A stretch of DNA of 64,000 bases from positions 57,842,665 to 57,906,664 of the forward strand of contig OZ034967.1 of NCBI GenBank assembly GCA_964030785.1, written 5' to 3'. The notes under the pieces are model-generated. The model was not told the DNA's origin. It did not search any database and was given only the letters and a program-made list of their open reading frames with translations. The position numbers and the translations under genes are program-made. Positions 55,633 through 64,000 of this stretch are shown in pieces. The stretch is from Siderastrea siderea (lineage: Eukaryota; Cnidaria; Anthozoa; Scleractinia; Rhizangiidae). Position 1 is the stretch's first letter. Each line of letters opens with the position of its first letter.

Positions 55633-56154
55633 CATAAAGCCTTTGTTACACAATCGAGGGTCTTAAATTACTCTACATGATCAAAGTTCCTCCGTTTAGT
55701 TGCATTTTTCAAGCTCTTGCGGTAGCACATTAACAAATTTTGCTGTTCCTTCAAACCGTGGAGTGTAGGGTACTTTTTTCTGATAGAGTAAGGGGAAGGA
55801 AATGCAGTCAAGAGTCCGCGCAAAATTACAGACCCATGTATCAATACAGTACTGGTTTTTGTTCTGCCAAAATTGGCTGAAATCCTTAAATTTTCGTTTT
55901 GTTTTAAATGCACGTTTTGTTGGTAAATAAAGATGGTTCACACATTAACAAGAGTGATATACCGTTGTTTTCTGCCTTCTTGGATCTTATAAAACCAAAC
56001 CACGGTAAAATAGGTCTGATTTGATGCCACCTTCGATTTTTCGAACTCCCGAACCAATTTCCATTTCCCTTGGAGGTTCGAAAAATCGGAATTCCACTGT
56101 ATAAGGATTTATATGGGAATCCCGGTAATAGATTCAAGAAGATAGATATATGCA

Positions 56155-56390
56155 ACAATTTTCAATCAAAAAAGCCTTACCTTATTCCCATGGTGTGTTT
56201 CTGGCTTCCGGTGTGTTTATTTTGTTGATTTATCGCGATTTAAGCGATTTCTTCACTTTAGGAGTGGAAACACGGGGGAATGAAAGAAATCGCTTTTTAA
56301 ATCGCGATAAATTAACAAAATAACCACACCAGAAGCAAGAAACACACCAGGGAAATAAGGTAAGGCTTTTTTTAATGAGAACTGTTGCGT
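56155..56390. mobile_element. Hairpin MITE
   Basis: The arms, from AAAAAGCCTTACCTTATT to AATAAGGTAAGGCTTTTTTT, pair over about 100 bp, including ATCGCGATTT and AAATCGCGAT near the centre. It abuts the pogo-like element. Non-coding. Confidence 0.65.
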
Positions 56391-56399
56391 ATAACTATC

Positions 56400-56800
56400 T
56401 TGTTCGAAGCGCGCAGGACTGTCAGCCGCCTATCCCTGATGTACAAGATTGCCCACGGCCTTGTGGACGTTGAAAGCTAGATCCTCGTCAGGTGTGGGCG
56501 TGCTACTAGACAATCCCAAGGTCAACACTACAGGAATATCTTAGCGCTCAAGAGCTGCTACAGAGCTTCATTATTTCCACGCACTGTCCCAGAGTGGAAT
56601 CACCTGCCCCTCATATTCGGAACGCTTCTTCTGTTGACTGCTTTAAGTCCACCCACATGCGAAACCAAAACATTAACGATTTAATCAGTAAAATCCATTA
56701 CTATGACTAACTAACCGCAGACCGTTCCTGTGCACCTATATCCCATGAGGGAGGTTTGCACAGTATAAGATTTAGATTTAGATTTAATACCTGGATTCCT
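56400..56800 (+). mobile_element. 3' fragment of a LINE (CR1/L2-like ORF2 end)
   Basis: The plus strand encodes, with some breaks, VSRLSLMYKIAHGLVDVES, then QGQHYRNILALKSCYRASLF and FPRTVPEWNHLPL. This is the typical C-terminal block of CR1/L2-type reverse transcriptase proteins (FFPRTxxxWNxLP). A tail of TTTAGATTTAGATTTAA follows near 56770. It is 5'-truncated, as is usual for LINE copies. Confidence 0.7.
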
Positions 56801-57084
56801 ATACATAATCAACACGCTGACCCTCATCCTGAGCTTGGGGTGCCTGTGCCGATGCCATCATTCTTAACCAAGCCTTAAGTCATGGTAGATGAAATATATC
56901 CTCTGGATTAAGTTACAAAAAGGAAACAAATATATTTTTAAACAGTCTTAGAAAGAACGAAGTCTAAGCTCAAGTTGAATTTATTTAAGTTAAAAATTCG
57001 GGAAAGGGCTAGGGTCACCTACTGATAGATATATCAGTTATGAAAGACAGTTAATTTTAACATAGACTTTAATTTTTCAAAATT

Positions 57085-57165
57085 GTGGCGGATTGGCGTG
57101 GTAGTGTAGTGGTAAGGGAGAGAGATTAGCATACGTAAGGACCGGGTTCGATTCTGGGTTGTGAA
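57085..57165 (+). repeat. tRNA-like sequence, probably a SINE head
   Basis: GTGGTAGTGTAGTGGTAAG resembles a pol III A box and GGGTTCGATTCTGG is a near-consensus B box, about 35 bp apart. The acceptor stem does not pair, so I call it a tRNA-derived SINE rather than a functional tRNA. Confidence 0.5.
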
Positions 57166-58065
57166 TGTCTTTCTTTTTAGTAGAAAAACTTCCAATAACA
57201 GTTCAAAAATTTTCTTAGTGTCTTACAAATGGCAACAACCGTATGCGAAAGGGAACGGTTGGCGTACAATACCTTTGTGACTGTAAAAATTGGCAAATTT
57301 GTTACTATTTCTGTGTCCCATCCTAACTTTTGACACTAATTCGTAACTGGGCATTTTTTCAATTTCAATGTTTTCACCTAAACCTAACTTAAGAGGCAAT
57401 TCTTGTGCAGAACAACAGTCCTCATTGCTGACCTTTGAAGATTTCTCTAGATAGGTTTTATCTTGGCTTATTGCAGCATCAGGCTCATGTTCACATTGCC
57501 CTTCAGTCAAGCAGGAATGCGGTTCAGATGTGAGCAGCCGTTATTTTGGGGAGGAGCGTCAGTCAGGAGGGGGTGACTCTATTGTTTTCAATTTACTGGG
57601 TAAGGTTCTTCAAGAAGACATTACCGGAAGCGGCCAAAGCTCACGATGTGATAGCACCATTTATGAGAAATACATTCAGGTTTTCAGAATATTTAACAAT
57701 TATTCACCGAAGTCGAGGTATATCTGCCACCCTTCACCGACACTGAAGGGAATAATTGTTTTAGTAGATGCCAAACCAGTGGATAGCCAGCACCAAATAG
57801 TTCCTTTTTTCTGAGAAACGAGGGAAAACTCGCTTGCGAAATCCAGAAAAACCAGAAAAATGCCAGGAAGTGAATAGCAGATGCTATCCCGAGTTTGAGT
57901 AGCCAATCAGAGTGCACGAAAAGACTTTCTCAAACTCATTAATAATTCATAAAGAGAAAACAAAGGAAATCACTACCGTGACGGTGGTTTGGATACCGGA
58001 TCTTAATTAGCATAAAGTTTTGCGGACTTTTGCTTTGAATTTCTCCAAGAATTATGAATGGTTTG

Positions 58066-58215
58066 AGAAGCCATATCAAAAACTCGAAAGAGTGTTTCAT
58101 CAGGTATCCAAACACCTCGAAGTCGGTCAAAAAACTCGGCTGCGCCTCGTTTTTTCAACCCACTTCTCGGGGTTTGGATATCCTGATGAAACACTCTTTC
58201 TCGTGTTTGATATAT
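58066..58215. mobile_element. Hairpin repeat core
   Basis: GAAAGAGTGTTTCATCAGG and CCTGATGAAACACTCTTTC face each other, with CCAAACACCTCG against CGGGGTTTGG inside. Further out, ATAGCCGTGAATGTGGAAAT (58250) is mirrored by ATTTCCACATTCATGGCTAT (58487). This suggests a second, interleaved inverted repeat. Confidence 0.6.
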
Positions 58216-58849
58216 TACATCCACTGGTTTTGTATATATTAATAAAATATAGCCGTGAATGTGGAAATAAACTTCACTTACCTCATCATGGGGTAGTCTT
58301 TGTGTCGTTTGTGTAATTTGGGTGCCATTCGTGATTTTTTGGTTTGGTGTTGATGGCAGTCTTTCGTCTTGTGGAAACAAAACCGCGGTCCACTGATTGT
58401 GTTCAATTCCTCGACTTGCGCCCAAGTTACACGAAAGACACAACTGAAGCTAACTGACACAATCCCACGTTAAAGTGATGAAGTTTATTTCCACATTCAT
58501 GGCTATATTTTAGCATTCTGAAAACCTAAGTGAATAATTTCCCGTACGAAGTCTATAAATCGAGAAAATTATACCGCATGCTAGTAAGAGTCACGTTCGT
58601 GATACCAGATTGTGAGTTTGGGGAATTACGCGCCTACATAAAGCCGCCAGAGGAAATTGACATCTGCCACCGAGGTAGTAAGAGCCGGGGACGAAGCCCT
58701 TATGAAGACAGCAATGATATCAGTCTTACGAAAAATTTCGTAAGACAATTGTCAATGGTATACCGAGGAAGTTTTAATTTCACGGTCTAATTCACCGACG
58801 TGCATAGCACATTCTTTGAGTCATCCCGCATATATTACATTCCGCATAA

Positions 58850-59077
58850 TTACGCCAATTCCGCAAGTCCTTCCTCATGCCATTCTACAAACTTCAGTGT
58901 GAAACTTCCGACTTCACCCTCATCGTAGCAGGATTCACAAAAAGATTTGTCTGTCTCTGAATATAACTCCACGGTAGCAGTGAGTGAGAAATGATGGCTT
59001 CTGGGGTACACCAAGCTGTAGATGGAAACTTCGAGCTGTAGCACCGTAATAATAACAGAAATGGCGTCAGCGTTCAT
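58850..59077 (-). CDS. Small ORF divergent to 59120, unknown
   Basis: 75 codons, starting MNADAISVIITVLQ and containing FCESCYDEGEVG. It is complete, with its own stop. Mixed residue composition gives it a protein-like look, but there is no recognised domain and no splice evidence. Confidence 0.2.
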   Translation of the reverse strand: MNADAISVIITVLQLEVSIYSLVYPRSHHFSLTATVELYSETDKSFCESCYDEGEVGSFTLKFVEWHEEGLAELA

Positions 59078-59119
59078 TCAACACCTGTAAGGCCTGTTGT
59101 TTATCTGATCGGCGGCCAC

Positions 59120-59350
59120 ATGGATGGAAAAGACGCGATTTCAGAAAGTAAGACATGCACAGCGGAAGGAGTGGCTGAAGCACCCGTGGGTTATGTTATT
59201 CCTAAACCATTCGTGGTCACTTTTATTGCCTTCACGTCCATTGTGTTAGTGACAATGTTCGTATTGATTACGCTAGTCATAAATGGAGGAATCGCTTGCA
59301 ACTGCAACTGTCCGGGTATAACGGCAGAAACCCAGAAGCAAGGTACACGG
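59120..59350 (+). CDS. Possible first exon of a single-pass membrane protein
   Basis: The frame starting MDGKDAISESK contains one clear hydrophobic segment (VTFIAFTSIVLVTMFVLITL, about residues 34-53) and then CNCNC. It reaches a donor-like CAAG|GTACAC at about 59340. A divergent ORF starts 43 bp away at 59077 (minus). No downstream exon was found in the window and I recognise no family. The hydrophobic stretch could also arise by chance. Confidence 0.3.
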
Positions 59351-59675
59351 TGGCTATTTCATTCAAAAATGATTACAGATTATTGTTTCTAAGAGTTCCT
59401 TTAGTACAACCAAAATGTAATTTGCCAAGGGATAAAGGCTTGTTTTTCGCTTCTAGCTCTAGAACGGCGTGCGAGTGTAACACTTCCGGTTGATAAAAGT
59501 TTGAGTTAAAATAAGGTAAATTGGCCACTGTAAGGAGATTCAAACAATTTTGATCTTTGTTTGATGTAAATCTGTAGCACACTTAACGGGGGCACCAGAC
59601 AGGAAAGTGCTAGCAAACAGCAAATGTCATTTTCTGTTTTCTCAGATTGTTCCAGGGCCTTTTAAGTCGATATTT

Positions 59676-60597
59676 ATGCATGGTTCAATTTTACCTGTTA
59701 CCATCCCCCCCGGGCAACCCCCGGGACAAGTCCAGCTCTTGGAGCCCGGGAGTGGGGAACTGTTTGAAACGGTTTTGTCCCGGGGGTAGGGGGGTGGGGC
59801 AAATCGAAAATAACTTCTCGTTTTTCTTGTGAAGCACGTCACTAGCTTATCACTTCTCAGTTGACACAATGGCGCCGGAATGCGTAGAGAAGACTGCCTA
59901 TTTCCAGGGAAAATCTCTAGAATTTGTAGCAGACTGGTTAGAGAAGAATAATCTCTCGAAATTAGAATCTGTATTCAAAGGCACGTTTATTATAAATTGT
60001 TAAACGAAGGTGCGTTTGATGCGTACTCGAATGGATGGCGTTCATCACAAACATAGAAATATTTCTTCAGCGTATTTGTATGAAACAGACGCACGGCTTT
60101 ATATTAAACAGAGATCTCAGTCCAGTGTTTTTGTGAAACAAGCTAAGAAAAACTCCTTTAAAATGTTGTCATCAATTTGCTCACCGGACTGGCTCTTTTG
60201 TGCATGTGCTATATTTAGAATAAAACACGCGGTGAAGAACATTTCGTTACTCGCCAGCCGAATGCCAGTGCGGTTGGACTTTTTTCTTCCGTTTTCTTTT
60301 TCAACGTAGTGTCCATGTTTTTTAATACTATGTAATATCCTTCATTCAGTAAACTCTAGAAAAGCGTTTAAATTCTTGTCAAAACATCTGGTTGTCCTAT
60401 TGTACGGAAATCAATTTTGAACACAAATCAACGTATTTGTGGTCGATGAGGAGTCCCGGGGGTTGGGAATTGTCTCTTGCTGCTTTCCTGGGGGTGGGGA
60501 ATAGACCACCAAGTAAGAAAAAAATTGCAAATCCCCGGGCGTGTGCCCGGGGGGGGATGGTAACAGGTAGAATTGAACCCTGCATTACGTACGATAG
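59676..60597. repeat. Two inverted copies of a CCCGGG-rich repeat
   Basis: GGTTCAATTTTACCTGTTAC (59684) is mirrored by GTAACAGGTAGAATTGAACC (60560). Each copy is followed inward by C/G runs around CCCGGG. They may be ends of one 0.9-kb element or two copies of one repeat in opposite orientation. No target duplication was identified. Confidence 0.5.
59869..59980 (+). CDS. Possible first exon (SAM-like start), lies between the inverted copies
   Basis: MAPECVEKTAYFQGKSLEF is followed by VADWLEKNNLSKLESVF, which has the helix pattern of a SAM-type domain start. The exon would end at AAAG with a GC donor (GCACGT); otherwise it stops at 60002. There is no continuation in the window. Weak call. Confidence 0.25.
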
Positions 60598-60599
60598 CA

Positions 60600-62006
60600 C
60601 AGGTTGACGTGTTGGCATTCTATAGCTAAAACGTTTTTAATGCGAAGAACGTTTTAGGAAACGAATTCTTATTGGACGAATTACCGAACTGTTGTTTTCT
60701 CTTTAAAAATGCTGGCTGCCTTACTTACGTATTATAACCGACATATTTGTCCCTCCAAGAACAAAAGGAATTAATTTCTCCACAGACATATTCTCGCACC
60801 AATAGAATAGACTAAAATTTTGGTAAATTAAAAAATTAATAAATCGGAACACTAAACGTTTGTGGTATATATCATGTAATTCTAATTCTCATCAGTAGTG
60901 CATGGACAGGATAAGTTGTAGCGATGCGTTCTTGATTGTTGAGTTCTGGATTGAAACTTGCGATCGATGTAAATGATTTAATGACTCTTCTTTCAGCCAA
61001 CCATGAAAGAGTTGTGGTTGAAACATGCCAAGAGAATGAGTGATCTGGGTGCACTTAATGTATTTGGCTTTCCAGTTCTTATCGTTTACGTCACTGTACT
61101 TTTTTAACCACAAAGTTACGTGCATCGTTTTTCCGCAACTAAAAATATCGATCTATTGTCATCTTGACGTTGTGGTAAATAGCACTTGAAGTTCCAAAAT
61201 TCAGTGATTCGAGTCACTGAGTTGCTTAATTAAGGCCGCGGATGAGACCTGTTTAGACATAAATAATTTATAAGGCAAAATTTTTGTGGGTTTCGTATGT
61301 TAAAAAGCCCGGATTCCGTTGACGCTAAACAGAAATAGTGGAAATGCAACAAGATTGTTTGTTATTTGATAAACTCTGCTTCTCTGCGATGATTTGAGCT
61401 TCCAGAGCTAAGATTTGTAAATCGCGAGATTGTGCAGTGCAAGTTTTAGGGTCTCAAAGGGGGGTTCCCTGGGGCCCTGGAGCCCTGAAATTTCTGCTTT
61501 GGAGCCCGGAGCCGGATCATTTTACTGACTGGAGCCCTGATCCTTTTTTGGCTGTGGAGCCCGGAGCCCAAAGAAATTTTCTGCGGAGTCCAGAACCCAG
61601 CGTTTTTAAATTTGATCATTCGAGATCCCAGATTGCATTGATTCTTGTTTATTGACTGCTTTTCTGTTTGTTTGTGCGTGTTAACTGCCATAAAGAAGCA
61701 GAATTTGAAGAGAGGACAGTACATAATACAAGTATACGCGATTATCTTAAGCTAATAATGATATGCAACAACTTATTTGACCCTTTCATGAAAACTTTGT
61801 TATTGGAGTGAGCGCGATATAAACAACTTAAAAGTATCCGGACGATCCTTTTAGCTGGTTTGCTCGCAGGTATCAGTTACAGCAAACTGTATCAATATTC
61901 TAAAACGTGACAGATCACTTTGAAAATGCAAATAATTATTGATGAAGATTTTTTAATTTCATTACTTACCCAGTCCTTAATAGATTTTATTGTTTACTGT
62001 TCATCT
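60600..62006. other. No gene recognised
   Basis: A+T-rich DNA. The one distinctive feature is a short run at about 61460-61600 in which GGAGCCC recurs at irregular spacing, probably part of a repeat family. Confidence 0.4.
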
Positions 62007-62017
62007 GATTCATGACC

Positions 62018-63688
62018 GGAGGGTGTAAACTGCAGGTTGCAGGTACAGGTTGCAGGTTGCAGGTTGCGATTATATATTTTTTTTCAAACAGAAGATGTAT
62101 GATCTTTTATATATGGTACGTTTCTACTTTTAAAATTTCTTCAAGAAAATCCGAATTGTTTCATTTGTAAAGAAACCTTGGTAATGAGAAACTTGAACTG
62201 GACTAGACTCTTGGTATGAAAGTTTGCGGAACCGTTTCAATGCGTTCTCGCAGATACGCCACACTCCCAGTTTGGAATGGAAATATTAGGTGAAAGGTGC
62301 GGTTTAATCGTTAACTATTGGCGATGATCCATCGAGGCCATAATGGAGATCAACCGCCACCCACTTTAAATTTCCCGAAGATGCTGAGATTTTTAAGTCC
62401 GTGGAGTTGACAATTTTAGGAAAAATCACGACAGTTGTAAGTTTCGAAAACATGTTTCGACAAACTGCTGTCATCTTCAGTTCTGCAATTACCATTACAT
62501 TTTCAATTGGTGTAATACATACAAGTATTAAGACAGGCGGTTTTAATAATAACAATAGAATGTCTCGATCACAGGATTGTAAAGATTACAGGGTCGGGCA
62601 TTAATTTAACTGCTAATGTATAATGTGAACTTATTGAAATTACCAGTAAGCTTGCATCATAAATGCAAACAAAATCCAGTTATATTAACCAGCCAAAAAC
62701 CAGTCACCTTGCAGAACTAAAATTAACATTTCAACCTAATTGCATGATTCGATATGTTGTGTAAAGTGCAAGTAATCAAACATGCTGCACATTATTGTGT
62801 ATTAGCACATTCTTGCTTAGTAAACTAAAGGAACATTAAAACTACAACCATGAACTTTGAAATGTTTCTTTTCAGAATGTTCTTCAAACACTATTGTAAA
62901 GTAGAGCTTGAGGCCAAATTTGGGGTCAAATTCTTTTCTCGTTTGGCAATTTTGCAGCCCGTCAAGCTAGCTTTCAGTTGCCATTGATACTTCGACACTG
63001 GTTCCGAAAACATCTGAGTGTTTTTTTTTTGTCTGAGGCATTTCATTCGCTTTTATACAAGCACAACGTGTACATTTTTAACCACAACCGTGTGAAAGTA
63101 TTAGCACTTTCACTTTTTATCCGCCACAAATTTATGCTTATTAAAGCAAGACACAGAAACGCTCGTGAAAAAATAACATTCTTGAAACTCGTTGCTTTTG
63201 ACGATGTTATCGGCTTATCACGTGTTAATCATGGGTTTTATTTGGTTCGGATTGGTGATGATATACAACAAAAATGCTGCTCTCGAACCTACAAACATGC
63301 AAAATTAAACCTGCTGAACAAAACGTGGTAAAACTGTATGACCCCATCGGCATGACACCTCTGTCTTTGCCAAGTCTCTTTTGTTCAACGTTTGATATTC
63401 CTTCGTCCTAACTAAGCTACTTGGGAGACTTTTTTATGGCATGCCTTTTCATATAAAAAGGACAATTTTTACACAATAATTGAAGTCATTCTTACTCCTT
63501 TAATTTTGTTATCCTTTAATTAACTGCTTTTTACTTTGTAATTAACCTGCAACCCGCTACTTACAACCCGCAACCTGCAACCTGCACCTGCAACCTGCAA
63601 TCTGCACCTGCAACCTGCAACCTGCAACCTGCAACCTGCAACCTGCAACCTGCAACCCGCAACCTACAACCTGCAGTTTACACCCTCC
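62018..63688. mobile_element. 1.67-kb element with terminal GCAACCT arrays
   Basis: GGAGGGTGTAAACTGCAGG at the left end is mirrored by CCTGCAGTTTACACCCTCC at the right. GATTCATGACC is repeated exactly at 62007-62017 and 63689-63699. Depending on where the terminus is cut, the duplication is 9 to 11 bp. Just inside the ends are short tandem arrays: GGTTGCA units on the left, and a longer GCAACCT array (63545-63675) on the right. The interior has no convincing gene, so it is non-autonomous. Confidence 0.8.
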
Positions 63689-63699
63689 GATTCATGACC

Positions 63700-64000
63700 C
63701 TTTTCCATCGGACTTTCGAGTGTGGATTGTCTGGAGTGTCTAATCATGTTTATTACAGTTTGCAGCAACGAACATCTTTGTTCCCAACACATGTTTTAGC
63801 TTTTTAAAATGTCTTTGACCATGACACAAAAATTAAACAAAAATGAAGTTCGTGACCTTTCTTATCACTAAGAAACTCCCGATAAATGAGCCATTCGTCC
63901 TGCGTATTACACAAGAAGATTCTCCTATTCGGAAACTGTGGTTCCTTCATGTGTCTATGAATTGAGATCGTAGTGCTAAATTTCATTACACCAAAACTTG
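63700..64000. other. Window end, nothing recognised
   Basis: 300 bp of unremarkable A+T-rich sequence beyond the last element. Confidence 0.4.

Larger units (their letters stand above)
53854..56100. mobile_element. pogo/Tigger-like element with a nested insertion
   Basis: The ends CAGTGGAATTCCGATTTTTCGAA and its inverse are flanked by TA on both sides (left AAATA, right TATAAGG), as in Tc1/mariner-pogo elements. Outer segments 53854-54181 and 55633-56100 correspond to one continuous element at 38180-38980. The middle is therefore a later insertion. There is no intact transposase. Confidence 0.75.

Noticed and set aside
57085..57165. A functional tRNA gene
   Set aside because: A and B boxes are present but the ends do not form an acceptor stem and the anticodon arm is not convincing. 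A tRNA-derived SINE is the simpler reading.
57223..57510. Minus-strand ORF starting MTEGQCEHEPDAA, possible exon
   Set aside because: The composition looks protein-like and AAAG|GTATTG could be a donor, but I see no acceptor partner, no adjacent exon and no family match. It lies amid repeats, so I leave it unannotated.
62978..63331. 117-residue ORF inside the element at 62018-63688
   Set aside because: No transposase motif, no neighbouring coding pieces, and A+T-rich composition typical of chance ORFs.

Overview
This is intron-rich animal genomic DNA. Coding sequence lies in short exons with GT-AG introns, and the introns are full of small inverted-repeat DNA transposons (MITEs) of several families. 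The repeat texture and the look of the encoded proteins suggest an anthozoan cnidarian, most likely a stony coral. That is an inference from pattern; no database was searched. I assembled the gene models by hand from exon/intron signals and reading-frame continuity.

Four host genes are readable. (1) NDC80/HEC1, plus strand, 42-26094, 5' end outside the window. It is the microtubule-binding coiled-coil subunit of the outer kinetochore. (2) PPIL4, minus strand, about 29254-39759, a cyclophilin plus RRM spliceosome-associated protein whose charged tail is broken by an apparent 1-base indel. (3) SKA3, plus strand, 39947-45504, a Ska-complex subunit that works on the NDC80 complex. It is head-to-head with PPIL4. 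(4) RPF2, minus strand, 46095-53703, a ribosome-biogenesis factor with a Brix domain. Two partners of the kinetochore-microtubule attachment machinery (NDC80 and SKA3) therefore sit about 14 kb apart.

The most unusual object is a complete 12,500-bp DNA transposon at 12089-24588 inside the last NDC80 intron. It has 711-bp terminal inverted repeats (12089-12799 and 23878-24588) and a perfect 7-bp target duplication (GTGTCAG). It carries two convergent multi-exon genes. One is a PIF1-family helicase with a long C-terminal extension. The other is an 816-residue transposase with the P-element/THAP9 hallmarks (three acidic catalytic positions and the NQDxxE block) but no visible THAP finger. The two genes start at, or just inside, the two inverted repeats, so they appear to share duplicated copies of one promoter. 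Each repeat also holds a short outward-facing exon with a splice donor. A P-superfamily element with its own helicase and such long inverted repeats is unfamiliar to me and is the best candidate for an undescribed system here.

The rest is smaller mobile DNA: TTAA, TWA and TA-flanked MITEs, two MULE-like elements with perfect 9-bp duplications (one carrying a captured zinc-finger gene fragment), a pogo-like element interrupted by a second element that carries ORF remnants, a 66-bp minisatellite, a LINE 3' end, a tRNA-like SINE, and a 1.67-kb element with terminal GCAACCT arrays. From 53.7 kb to the end I see only repeats and a few weak first-exon candidates.
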